From Clostridium mediterraneense (GTDB taxonomy: Bacteria; Bacillota; Clostridia; Clostridiales; Clostridiaceae), in NCBI RefSeq assembly GCF_900091705.1, contig NZ_LT594785.1:1592858-1656857 (forward strand): a stretch of 64,000 nt of DNA, written 5' to 3'. Position 1 is the first letter of the stretch, and each line of letters begins with the position of its first letter. The position numbers and the translations under genes are program-made. Below the pieces are notes generated by a model. It made no database searches. It had not been told where the DNA came from and was given only the letters and a program-made list of their open reading frames with translations. This document shows, piece after piece, positions 35,899 through 44,689 of the stretch.

Positions 35899-36792
35899 TT
35901 ATTTTTCAATAATATATTTTGTATACTTTAATACTTCTAGTTTTTGCTCATCTGTTAACTTATTAATCAATTCTAGTAATTCTACTTTAACATCATTATT
36001 TTCTTGTGTCTTTCTTTCTTTAGTAATATTATCTACATCTTTAATAATAATATTATCCTCACAACTACTAGCTAATTCTAAAATCTGCTCCTTAAGCTCT
36101 TTATTAGCCACAAATAATTTATTCTCTCTTAGCCATTTCTCAACAACTTTCTCTGAAGTTATTGCAAGTCTTTTTTTGCAACTTTCATCTGCAAGTTCAT
36201 TAAAGAAATCCCCTGTATGACTATCTACTTTAACAAATATAACTTCTATTCCTTGTTTGAAGAAAGTATTCATTTTCTCATAGTAAGCAGTAGATGAGTC
36301 CTCTTTTCTATCCCAACTACCTGTGGCATGATGAAATATCCCCTCATAATCATGGAATAAAACTACTTTCTTAGCACCTTTTTTTAATGCATATTCTACT
36401 CCTTTAATTGCAGCATCAAGCTCTCCTGCAATTTGCCTTATGTTACGTTTACTTGTATCTAAAGGAGAGCCACTCTCCATATACTCAACTACATTGTTAT
36501 TTACTACTACAAGACCATATGAATATCTTTGCGTTTTTATATTGTAACTTCCATCAACATAGATATGTAAGCAATCTTCTGGATACTCATCTCTTCCTTT
36601 TTTCAATAAAGTATTCGTATCAGCTAAATATTCCTTTGCAGCTTCCATACTTTCAAAACTTTTATATTTTGCTCCTTTAACACCTTTTACATATTTTAAA
36701 CACTCTGCCCATGTATTTACTATTTTATTTTGTACTACTTCATTTAAGCTTGAATCATATCCTTCTTTTATTGCATAAACTTTTTTAGCCAA
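35899..36792 (-). CDS. Ribonuclease H1 family protein with N-terminal hybrid-binding domain
   Basis: 297 residues. An N-terminal RNA-DNA hybrid-binding domain (about 1-50, KKVYAIKEGY and WAECLKYVKGVKGAKYKSF) precedes the catalytic domain (about 72-210). Acidic residues are at YVDGSY, AGELDAA, HDYEGI and in DSHTGDFFNELAD, as in type 1 RNase H, which removes RNA from RNA-DNA hybrids. The C-terminal 85 residues are a charged helical extension. TTG start after AAGGAGA. It is the last gene of a run that includes the two YkvA-region proteins. Confidence 0.9.
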   Translation of the reverse strand: MAKKVYAIKEGYDSSLNEVVQNKIVNTWAECLKYVKGVKGAKYKSFESMEAAKEYLADTNTLLKKGRDEYPEDCLHIYVDGSYNIKTQRYSYGLVVVNNNVVEYMESGSPLDTSKRNIRQIAGELDAAIKGVEYALKKGAKKVVLFHDYEGIFHHATGSWDRKEDSSTAYYEKMNTFFKQGIEVIFVKVDSHTGDFFNELADESCKKRLAITSEKVVEKWLRENKLFVANKELKEQILELASSCEDNIIIKDVDNITKERKTQENNDVKVELLELINKLTDEQKLEVLKYTKYIIEK

Positions 36793-36838
36793 TACTATCT
36801 CTCCTTAATAACTTTATTTTCTTTATCTCTTCTTTTGA

Positions 36839-37828
36839 TTATGCTAAAGCATTTATAACATCATATATCTTATTTAAATTTTTAGCTCCTGTAAATGCTA
36901 CTAAATATTCAACTGCATTTTTTAGAATTAAAGCAAATTCTGTACTTCCTTGCCAATTTGATAAAATTACTTCTATTGGAACATCTTCAATAATTCTATT
37001 TAAGGCAAATAAAATAAGTGCAACTTCATCTATCTTACCTAATATAGGAATTTTATCAGGTATTATATCTATTGGAAGTACTGTATATCCAAGGCTTAGA
37101 GCTAAAGCAATTTTAGTCTTCTTTGGAACTCTATTATCTTTAAATAATCTAGCTATTAAAGCTAAAATATCTGGAAGGAACATTATTATATCTGAATATC
37201 CTTTAACCTTATTAGGAATTTTTTCAACTACCTTTTCTCTTCCTTGAGTATAAATATCCTCTTTTTTCTCTACATTTAAATTTAGTATATAGTCTTCTTT
37301 TTCTTCTTCAGTTATAACCTCTTCATCAAGCTTAACAGACTCTTCAACTACAACTTTAGGTTTTGCTCCCATAATATCTCCTAGAAGTAAATCAATATCT
37401 TGAACTTTTACTTCTATATAATTCTCTGTAATTTTTGCTTCTTTTAGAACTAATTTTATAAGCTTTACCTCTTCTAAAATTTTACGAATATCTATTATTA
37501 AACTATCATTTAAAATAAATATTCCTCTTTCCTTAAATCCTTTTAAAGCAAGTTTTAATCCTATTCTTCTAAAAGGTCTTAAAATTCCTATCTTCATTAA
37601 AGAAGCTTTTTTAAGTTTAATATTTAATTTATTTTCTTTTACTCCATCAATCTCAACTACAGCTTTAAATCCTAGTGATAATATCTTTTTAAAACTACCT
37701 TGAACCTTTAACTGTCCATCTAATATTTCAATATTATTTATAGTTAATCCTTCAACTTTTACAAAATCATTTATAATACTTTTTATATCACTAGCACTTA
37801 ATTTAGTAACAACCTCTGATATATTCAT
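36839..37828 (-). CDS. Two-domain protein: unknown N-terminal domain plus YkvA/DUF1232-like C-terminus
   Basis: 329 residues. The N-terminal 150 residues (beta-rich, LKVQGSFKKILSLGFKAVVE and INIKLKKAS-type strands) resemble the protein encoded next to it. Residues about 215-300 contain FLPDILALIARLFKD and LGYTVLPIDIIPDKIP, a YkvA (DUF1232) domain with two hydrophobic segments. Function is unknown. The join between domains is an acidic Glu/Lys-rich linker (about 165-205). ATG after AGGAGGAG. 12 bases downstream of its paralogue. Confidence 0.75.
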   Translation of the reverse strand: MNISEVVTKLSASDIKSIINDFVKVEGLTINNIEILDGQLKVQGSFKKILSLGFKAVVEIDGVKENKLNIKLKKASLMKIGILRPFRRIGLKLALKGFKERGIFILNDSLIIDIRKILEEVKLIKLVLKEAKITENYIEVKVQDIDLLLGDIMGAKPKVVVEESVKLDEEVITEEEKEDYILNLNVEKKEDIYTQGREKVVEKIPNKVKGYSDIIMFLPDILALIARLFKDNRVPKKTKIALALSLGYTVLPIDIIPDKIPILGKIDEVALILFALNRIIEDVPIEVILSNWQGSTEFALILKNAVEYLVAFTGAKNLNKIYDVINALA

Positions 37829-37840
37829 TTGTCTCTCCTC

Positions 37841-38362
37841 CTAACATGACTTAATACTTCTCCTACTGCCTAAACCTTTCTTTTGTAATTTAAATAATAA
37901 AAGTTTTTCTATATCAACATTTATATAATTAAATTCTACTAAGATTCCTTTATTTTTTATAGTTATCTCTTTTATATTAAAATCTACAAAATTAAAGTTT
38001 TTCTTTAAAGTATCTAGATTTACTTTTATCTTTTTCCCATCTATTTCTACACCACTGTTTTTAAGTCCTTTTTTATGCTTATTATTTATAATCTTATCTA
38101 TAACAGAAAACATATCAACTTTTAAAGCTTTAATTTTCTTTATCTTTAAAATAATATTCTTATCTATAATCTTTTCAAGACTTAATATGCAAATAAATTT
38201 TACTGAAAAAACTTTTTTAATAGATCCATTAAGCTCAATCTCATTTTTTATTTCATTAAATTTCAGAGAATTTATATTAAGTTCCTCTATATTTATAGCC
38301 ATTTTAACTAAATCTAATAAGTCTTTTTCTTCTATTAATAACTTTGTTTCTACTAATTTCAT
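37841..38362 (-). CDS. Paralogue of the N-terminal domain of the next gene product
   Basis: 173 residues, lysine/isoleucine-rich, no signal peptide. It aligns by eye with residues 1-160 of the next protein: INSLKFNEIKNEIELNGSIKKVFSV against INNIEILDGQLKVQGSFKKILSL, then a region of basic strands and helix. The YkvA-like domain is missing. It ends with a basic GLGSRRSIKSC tail. No function known. Cotranscribed with the 329-residue protein. Confidence 0.7.
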   Translation of the reverse strand: MKLVETKLLIEEKDLLDLVKMAINIEELNINSLKFNEIKNEIELNGSIKKVFSVKFICILSLEKIIDKNIILKIKKIKALKVDMFSVIDKIINNKHKKGLKNSGVEIDGKKIKVNLDTLKKNFNFVDFNIKEITIKNKGILVEFNYINVDIEKLLLFKLQKKGLGSRRSIKSC

Positions 38363-38431
38363 TTTCTACCTCTCATTATAAAACTTTATTATAATATAAA
38401 ACTATTCTCATAAAATTTAATAATGTATATT

Positions 38432-39490
38432 TTAATTAAAAGATTTTAGTTGCATAAAAAGTTCTTTTCTAAATATAATACTTCCGATAATTATTCCACA
38501 TGCAAGTCCACCAATATGTCCAGCATTATCTATATTACTTATACTAAAACCTATAACTAAATTAAGTAAAACAACTATTATAATATTTTTAAAAAACTTA
38601 AATCCAAGCTCATCTTTCTTTATATAAGCGAATATTAGCAGAACTCCAAGCAATCCAAAGATAGCACCAGAAGCTCCAACTGACATATTAGCTGAAAGGA
38701 TAAAACTAGCTAAACTAGATACTATTCCAGAAATAAAATAGACTAATATAAACTTCTCTTTTCCTAATATACTCTCTAATTGATTTCCTAAAATATATAA
38801 AGCATACATATTAAATAATAAATGTACTATACCTGCATGTAAAAACATAGCTGTAATAAGTCTCCACCATTGTGCATCATATAAAATAAGTGAATTAACC
38901 TTTGCTCCCATAATATAAAGAATTCCAGGATTTATTTCTAATAAACTATTTAAAATCCCTTTACCAAATGCTACACTAAGTATCATTGATAAAACAAAAA
39001 TAGCAATATTAGAATAAATAAGCCACTTAGTTATTGTTTGAATATCCTTATTAAAGCTTTTTATTTTATCTTTAAAATTTCTTTTCTTATAACTAGAAGA
39101 CTTAGAAAGCTCTAAAGTTGCTTTTAAAACTCTAACTACAGGTTCTGAAAATGAGTTATATGAAACAATAGACTTACTATTTACATCTATAAAGATAGGA
39201 TAATATTTATCATTATTTAAACTTGAATTAAAATTTTCTTTAGATAACACTATATTATGTATATTATATTTAAGTCCCTTTTCATCTAAATATCTTTTTA
39301 GCTCTAGATATACTTCTTCCTCATTTTTATCTCTACTTATACTTACAACATAAACTTCATTCTCAGATATATATTTAAAAGAAATCCATATTCCTTTTTC
39401 TACAGAAACTTCTTCAGTTATAAACTTATAGCTTTTAGATAAATTTCTAAATAACTCAACTTGAAACGTACTAATTTTATTATTTTTCAT
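38432..39490 (-). CDS. Rhomboid-family intramembrane serine protease
   Basis: 352 residues. A soluble N-terminal domain (about 1-145) is followed by about seven membrane segments. The catalytic serine is in GASGAIFG (around 277) and the catalytic histidine in GHIGGLACG (around 328). The conserved WWRLITAMFLHAG...HLLFNMYAL segment is intact. It cleaves membrane-spanning substrates, which are unknown here. ATG after AAGGGGGAA. Confidence 0.92.
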   Translation of the reverse strand: MKNNKISTFQVELFRNLSKSYKFITEEVSVEKGIWISFKYISENEVYVVSISRDKNEEEVYLELKRYLDEKGLKYNIHNIVLSKENFNSSLNNDKYYPIFIDVNSKSIVSYNSFSEPVVRVLKATLELSKSSSYKKRNFKDKIKSFNKDIQTITKWLIYSNIAIFVLSMILSVAFGKGILNSLLEINPGILYIMGAKVNSLILYDAQWWRLITAMFLHAGIVHLLFNMYALYILGNQLESILGKEKFILVYFISGIVSSLASFILSANMSVGASGAIFGLLGVLLIFAYIKKDELGFKFFKNIIIVVLLNLVIGFSISNIDNAGHIGGLACGIIIGSIIFRKELFMQLKSFN

Positions 39491-39558
39491 TATTTCCCCC
39501 TTAATAAAATTTATATTCCCCTACATTATTCTACCATTTTTATATTCTAAGTTCATTA

Positions 39559-39592
39559 AAAAAATAGCTATCTCAAAAAGACAGCTATTTTT
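39559..39592. terminator. Rho-independent terminator
   Basis: Stem AAAATAGCTATCT / AGACAGCTATTTTT with T-run on the minus strand, after pepF. Confidence 0.85.
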
Positions 39593-39600
39593 ATTTTCTA

Positions 39601-41394
39601 TTAAATTAAAGTTTCTAATATATCAAGAAGTTCTTTAAATCTTTCTAAAGTATCTTCTATAGGTTTTGCTTGCTCCATATCAACTCCAGCATCTCTTATA
39701 GCGTCAATAGGATATTTACTTCCACCATCTTTTAAGAAACCTTTATATCTTTCAATAGCAGTATTTCCTTCATTTAATATAGCTTTACTAAAAGCTGATG
39801 CTGCTGCATATCCTGTTGCATATTGATAAACATAAAAATCTGAATAGAAATGAGGTATTCTTGCCCATTCTATCTCTATTTCTTTATCTACAACAATATC
39901 ATCACCAAAATATTGTTTATTTAAATTAAGCCAGATATTATTAAGTTCTGTTGCTGTTAAAGCTTCACCTTTTTCTAGAGCTTCATGTGTTATTATTTCA
40001 AATCTTGCAAACATCAATTGTCTAAATACTGTTGTTCTTATTTGCTCTAATTCTTGATTTACAAGATATAATTTTTTCTTTTTATCAGTTTCTTTATTTA
40101 TAAGATCATTTATAAGAAGAATTTCATTTGTTGTTGATGCTATTTCAGCACTAAATAAAGTATAATCTCCATAAATATATGGTTGATTATTTCTTGAATA
40201 ATATGAATGGATTGAATGACCCATTTCATGAGCTATAGTACTTACATCATTTAAATCATAATTATAATTTAAAAGGACATATGGCATTGTATCATATGAA
40301 CCACTTGAATATGCTCCTGATCTTTTTCCCTTATTTTCAAAAACATCTATCCAACCTTCGTCTACTCCCTTTGTGAAAATATCAATATATTCACTTCCAA
40401 GAACATTTAAACCTTCTTTTACTATTTTTATAGCATCTTCATATTCTATTTTTTCATTTGGTGTATCTACTACTGGAACATATAAATCATACATATGAAT
40501 CTCTGATAATCCAAGTAGTTTCTTTTTAAGAGAAACATATCTATGAAGAAGCCCCAAATTCTTTTCAACTGTTTCTAAAGCATTAAAATAGACTTTTGTT
40601 GGAATGTTATTAGGACTTAAAGAAGCTTCTAAACAACTATTATATTTTCTAGTCTTAGCCTTAAATACATTTGTTTTTATAGAACTAGTAAGGCTTGTAG
40701 CTATAGTATTTTCATAATTTTTATATGCATTAAATAATGATTTAAAAGCACTTTCTCTTACTTTTCTATTTTTACTTCTTATATAATTTCCGTAATTACC
40801 TTCTGTAAGTTCTACAGTATTTCCCTCTTCATCTTCTATATTTCCAATTCTAAGCTCTGCATTAGTAAGTATTTCAAATATGTTTTCAGGGGCTCTTAAG
40901 CAATCTGAAGCACTAGCTAAAAGTTCTTCCATATCTTTTGATAAAATATGTGGCTTTTCTTTTAAAATACTCTTAAAGAAAAACTTATATTTCATTAATT
41001 CCATATTTGAATCTAAATCTTGCATTAATTTATCTTCATCTAAAGATAGAATTTCAGGTTCAAAGAATGATGTATAGCTTGAAAACTCTGCTACAAATCC
41101 TTCTATTCTGCTTGATAAAGCTTGAAACTCTGTATTTGAAGTATCTTCATGACTTCTCATTTGGGCATATACATATAGTTTTTCTAAAGTTCTAGATAGT
41201 GTTTCATTTAGCTTTAAATATTCTAAAAGCACCTTACTATCTGATAATTTACCTGCAAAATTTTTTAATCTTACAGATTCTACTTTTAACTTATCAAAAT
41301 CTTTATTCCACTCTTCCACATTTGCATATATCTTATTTACAGCCCATTTATACTTATCTGGAATTTCATTTCTTTCTCTAAGTTTTTTACTCAT
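39601..41394 (-). CDS. pepF: Oligoendopeptidase F (M3 family zinc peptidase)
   Basis: 597 residues, the expected length. The zinc site HEMGH is at 389-393 within STIAHEMGHSIHSYYSR, and the third ligand lies about 25 residues later in SAEIASTTNE. It degrades peptides of moderate size in the cytoplasm. ATG after AGGAGGAG. Cotranscribed with the preceding 132-residue gene (42-base gap). Confidence 0.95.
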   Translation of the reverse strand: MSKKLRERNEIPDKYKWAVNKIYANVEEWNKDFDKLKVESVRLKNFAGKLSDSKVLLEYLKLNETLSRTLEKLYVYAQMRSHEDTSNTEFQALSSRIEGFVAEFSSYTSFFEPEILSLDEDKLMQDLDSNMELMKYKFFFKSILKEKPHILSKDMEELLASASDCLRAPENIFEILTNAELRIGNIEDEEGNTVELTEGNYGNYIRSKNRKVRESAFKSLFNAYKNYENTIATSLTSSIKTNVFKAKTRKYNSCLEASLSPNNIPTKVYFNALETVEKNLGLLHRYVSLKKKLLGLSEIHMYDLYVPVVDTPNEKIEYEDAIKIVKEGLNVLGSEYIDIFTKGVDEGWIDVFENKGKRSGAYSSGSYDTMPYVLLNYNYDLNDVSTIAHEMGHSIHSYYSRNNQPYIYGDYTLFSAEIASTTNEILLINDLINKETDKKKKLYLVNQELEQIRTTVFRQLMFARFEIITHEALEKGEALTATELNNIWLNLNKQYFGDDIVVDKEIEIEWARIPHFYSDFYVYQYATGYAAASAFSKAILNEGNTAIERYKGFLKDGGSKYPIDAIRDAGVDMEQAKPIEDTLERFKELLDILETLI

Positions 41395-41436
41395 AATTCT
41401 CCTCCTATATATAAATTTAAAAATAAAATATTTGTT

Positions 41437-41835
41437 TTATTTATACTCTTCTTCTTTTCCCTTTATATCTTCAAATACCTTTTGCATATTAGCTTCTATA
41501 AGATTACATAGCTCATTTAAAATAGCTCTCATCTCTTCATGCTCTTCATCATATTTAAAATTAATTACCCATGTTGGGTTATATTCATTATCATCTTCTT
41601 CTATTTTATATCCAAGCTCCGAAAAAGCTTCCATATTAAACAAGTCAAAAATCGCTGAAAATTCCCATTCTTCCACATCTTCTTTAGTATCAAAAACTAA
41701 AGTTACATCATCTCCTAAAGCAAATAATTTTTTAACATATTTTGCTCCTTCTCCAACTGAGTAACTTCCTAATTCTTTTCCTAAAAATCCTGTTTCTTTA
41801 TCTTTTTCCATTAATACTAATGATGAAAAATCCAT
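41437..41835 (-). CDS. Conserved hypothetical acidic protein
   Basis: 132 residues, very acidic (EEYK tail, EEDDNEYNP), soluble. Mixed alpha/beta pattern with YVKKLFALGDDVTLVFDTKEDVEEWEF in two parts. I do not recognise a function. ATG after GAGGAAGAG. It likely shares a transcript with pepF. Confidence 0.7.
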   Translation of the reverse strand: MDFSSLVLMEKDKETGFLGKELGSYSVGEGAKYVKKLFALGDDVTLVFDTKEDVEEWEFSAIFDLFNMEAFSELGYKIEEDDNEYNPTWVINFKYDEEHEEMRAILNELCNLIEANMQKVFEDIKGKEEEYK

Positions 41836-42023
41836 TTATCTCTTCCTCTCTTTTTTTATCCATTATTATTCTACACATTAACTATTTTATTATTATAAAA
41901 TTTAACTTTATCTTTACATCTTAACAATTAAAAGAATATTTTTCAATCTAAAGAATTATTTTCAGTATAACTTAAATATGATAAAATTAATTTGTAAATA
42001 ATTACCATATAGGAGTTGATATT

Positions 42024-42377
42024 TTGAAAAAAAATATAAAAATAAAATTTAATAAACTTAAGTTCTTAAAAAACATATCTCTTGTAATTTGTATTATTTT
42101 AATATCTATAATTACTAAATCATTTTACATAAGTTATATATGTAAATCTAACTCTAAAGCTTTAGAATATCATGCCAAAAATAATGATAAATTTAATATA
42201 AAAAAATTAAAGTCAAAAGAGACACTATTTTCTAGTGAAGATTTAATGATTTATAAAATTGATACAATAACTAAAAATTCTTTTGAATTTGATGAAAGTT
42301 ATTTAGTAAAACTAAAAAAGGATTCTAACACTTGGAAACTTAATGATATTTCACTTTATGTAGATAATAAATCATAG
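42024..42377 (+). CDS. Small single-pass membrane protein
   Basis: 117 residues with a basic N-terminus and one membrane segment (about 18-36). The remaining 80 residues are probably outside the cell and carry a small beta-rich domain (KETLFSSEDLMIYKIDTIT). TTG start after AGGAG. No family recognised. Monocistronic, with a short gap to the zinc-type ABC operon promoter. Confidence 0.65.
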   Translation: MKKNIKIKFNKLKFLKNISLVICIILISIITKSFYISYICKSNSKALEYHAKNNDKFNIKKLKSKETLFSSEDLMIYKIDTITKNSFEFDESYLVKLKKDSNTWKLNDISLYVDNKS

Positions 42378-42425
42378 ATATCTTTTAGAAAAAATATAAA
42401 TTTTTTATTTTTTTAGCACGACTTG

Positions 42426-42455
42426 TTGCAAATCTTTTGCATTTAAGTATATAAT
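42426..42455 (+). promoter_or_regulatory. Promoter with operator-like palindrome for the metal ABC operon
   Basis: TTGCAA (42426-42431), an 18-base spacer and TATAAT (42450-42455) form a SigA-type promoter. The perfect palindrome TGCAAA-TCT-TTTGCA (42427-42441) covers the -35 and half the spacer, where a repressor would block RNA polymerase. A Zur-like regulator gene lies at the end of the operon. Confidence 0.55.
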
Positions 42456-42485
42456 ATTACTATTGAACTTATAGGGGTGATTAAT

Positions 42486-43157
42486 TTGATTAAAATAGAA
42501 AATCTTTCATTCTCATATACAGGGTGTGCACCTTATAATCTTGAGAATATAAATATAAATTTACCTAAATCTCACTTTATTTCAATAGTTGGTGAAAATG
42601 GTAGTTGTAAAACAACATTATTAAAACTTATACTAGGTCATCTAAGACCTCAAAAAGGACAAATAAAAAAAGATTTCAATAAAATAGGCTATGTTCCTCA
42701 AAGACTTGAAAACTTTAACTCTGAATTTGCAATAACAGTATATGAAATTTTATATTGTCATTTAAAAGCATTAAAATTAAAAGATAAAACTGAAATAGAT
42801 AGAGTTCTTAAAGCTGTTAATATGGAAAAGTTTAAAAATAGATTAATCGGAAGCCTTTCTGGAGGACAACAACAAAGAATTTTTATAGCTAGAGCTCTTA
42901 TAGGCTCTCCTGATTTATTAGTTCTTGATGAATTATCAACTGGTGTTGATGAAAAAACTCAAAATGAAATTTATAATTTAATTTATGAACTTAATAGAAA
43001 TCAAAATATTACTGTTGTTTCTGTTGAGCATAATAAAGAAAAAGCTATTAAATATTCTTCAGACATATTAGAGTTATCTTTTGGAGGAGCAAAACTATAT
43101 TCAAAAGATGAATTCTTAAAACACTATAATGAAAACTTACTTAGAAAGGTTAATTAG
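42486..43157 (+). CDS. znuC: Metal ABC transporter ATPase (zinc/manganese type)
   Basis: 223 residues. Walker A-like loop GENGSCKTT (a cysteine replaces the usual glycine before the lysine), signature LSGGQQQR and Walker B LLVLDELSTGVDE with an H-loop in VVSVEHN. The family is ZnuC/AdcC. TTG at 42486 is preferred to the GTG at 42477, which lies inside the ribosome site AGGGGTGAT. It pairs with the permease after a 3-base gap. No binding-protein gene follows. Confidence 0.85.
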   Translation: MIKIENLSFSYTGCAPYNLENININLPKSHFISIVGENGSCKTTLLKLILGHLRPQKGQIKKDFNKIGYVPQRLENFNSEFAITVYEILYCHLKALKLKDKTEIDRVLKAVNMEKFKNRLIGSLSGGQQQRIFIARALIGSPDLLVLDELSTGVDEKTQNEIYNLIYELNRNQNITVVSVEHNKEKAIKYSSDILELSFGGAKLYSKDEFLKHYNENLLRKVN

Positions 43158-43160
43158 ATT

Positions 43161-43961
43161 ATGTTAGAAATGTTTCAACTTGAATTTATGCGTAATGCAT
43201 TTATGGCAGGTATTATAATTGCTCTACTTTGTCCTTGTATAGGACTTTTCCTAGTACTTAAAAGATATTCAATGATAGGGGATACCCTTGCTCACTCCTC
43301 ATTTGCCGGAGTAGCAATTGGTCTTGTAATTGGATTTAATCCACTTTTAACAGCATTTATCTTTACTACTTTATGTGCAATAATTATAGAACTTTTAAGA
43401 AATTACTATAAAAAATATTCAGAACTAGTAATGTCAATAATCTTAACTTTTAGCCTTGGTTTAGCAATAGTTCTTGTAAGCTCTGGTAAATCATCAGCTA
43501 AAGTTGATTCATTCTTATTTGGTAGTATATTAACAGTATCTAAATCAGATTTAATTATGATCGCTCTAGTTGCTGTTATATGTTTTGTAGGTATTTATTT
43601 TCTTTATAATAAACTTCTTTATACAACATTTGATGAAGAAGGAGCTAAAGTTTCAGGTATAAATACTAGACTTGTAAATTACTTATTTACTTTAATGGTA
43701 GGAGCTACTATCTCTGTTTCAATAAGAGTTATGGGTATACTTGTTATATCTTCAATAATAGTAGTACCTGTTGCAACAGCAATGCAATTTAAAAGAGGAT
43801 TTGGAAGAACTCTATTCTTATCTATGCTTATAGGATTTATAGATGTTGTTCTTGGATTATTCTTATCATATGAGTATAACAGTGCTCCTGGTGGAACAAT
43901 CGCCTTAACATCTGTAGCAATTCTTATAATTTCAATTATTATAAATAGAAAAAAATTATAA
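43161..43961 (+). CDS. znuB: Metal ABC transporter permease (zinc/manganese type)
   Basis: 266 residues, eight or nine membrane segments, ABC-3 (ZnuB/TroC) fold: FMAGIIIALLCPCIGLFLVL, then GDTLAHSSFAGVAIG and VRVMG-like IRVMGILVISSIIVVPVA. It forms the membrane channel with the preceding ATPase. The matching binding protein must be encoded elsewhere. The start overlaps the ribosome site within the ATPase gene end, so translation is coupled. Confidence 0.9.
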   Translation: MLEMFQLEFMRNAFMAGIIIALLCPCIGLFLVLKRYSMIGDTLAHSSFAGVAIGLVIGFNPLLTAFIFTTLCAIIIELLRNYYKKYSELVMSIILTFSLGLAIVLVSSGKSSAKVDSFLFGSILTVSKSDLIMIALVAVICFVGIYFLYNKLLYTTFDEEGAKVSGINTRLVNYLFTLMVGATISVSIRVMGILVISSIIVVPVATAMQFKRGFGRTLFLSMLIGFIDVVLGLFLSYEYNSAPGGTIALTSVAILIISIIINRKKL

Positions 43962-43995
43962 AAAAAGTAGCCATATTATTTATTGGCTACTTTTT
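43962..43995. terminator. Bidirectional rho-independent terminator
   Basis: Stem AAAAAGTAGCCA / TGGCTACTTTTT lies between the convergent permease and Fur-family genes. Confidence 0.88.
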
Positions 43996-44412
43996 ATTTT
44001 TATCCTCATCTACTGAACATTCCTTACATAATCCTTTTAATTGTAATTTGTGTTCAGTTAACTTAAAACCTGTTTGTTCTTTTAATAGCTCTTCTATTTG
44101 AGTCATTGGGCAAGCTACTTCTATTTCTTTATGACATAAACTACATTCAACTATATGATTATGTTTATGTTTTCTTATGGTATATGCACTTGTACCATCA
44201 AGAGCAAAAATTTTATCAACTATTCCTTTCTTCTCAAATAATTCTAATGTTCTATATATAGTAGATAAATTTATATCTTCCTGCTCTTTACACTTATTAA
44301 ATAAGTACTCTGCTGAAAGACTCTCCTCTTTATTTAATAATAAATCATATATTAAAAGTCTAGCTTTTGTAATCTTTATATTTTTACTTTTTAAAACTTC
44401 CCTAATTTCCAT
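43987..44412 (-). CDS. Fur-family metalloregulator (Zur-like)
   Basis: 141 residues. Winged helix at about 1-80 (ITKARLLIYDLL and STIYRTLELFEKKGIV). Metal-binding part: the histidine run HKHNHIVECSLCHKEIEV, with CxxC, and a second pair CKEC at the end. This four-cysteine structural zinc site is normal for Fur, Zur and PerR. Zur is favoured because the zinc-type ABC genes converge on it. ATG after AGGAGTAAG. Confidence 0.85.
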   Translation of the reverse strand: MEIREVLKSKNIKITKARLLIYDLLLNKEESLSAEYLFNKCKEQEDINLSTIYRTLELFEKKGIVDKIFALDGTSAYTIRKHKHNHIVECSLCHKEIEVACPMTQIEELLKEQTGFKLTEHKLQLKGLCKECSVDEDKNKK

Positions 44413-44584
44413 AGTTCTTACTCCTACATTTAACGAATTCTTTATATATTAATTATAACATATAATAACTTATTATATTTTTTGTATATATTATTTTAAA
44501 ATTATATTTAATTAATATTTAGAATACGCTACTTTAATATATATATTGTTAAAATAATTTTAATTTATAAAAATAAAATATTTT

Positions 44585-44678
44585 TCCTTTGATTTATTTA
44601 CTAATATGTTGTATATTATTAATTGTGTTATCTTATTATACTAAATTGTATATCACATATATTTAACTAATCAAAGGA
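44585..44678 (+). promoter_or_regulatory. Long-range inverted repeat covering the pfp ribosome binding site
   Basis: TCCTTTGATT (44585-44594) is the exact complement of AATCAAAGGA (44669-44678), which includes the Shine-Dalgarno AAAGGAG of the PPi-phosphofructokinase gene. If transcription starts upstream of 44585, pairing would hide the ribosome site. The transcription start is unknown. Confidence 0.4.
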
Positions 44679-44689
44679 GAGTATCTTAT

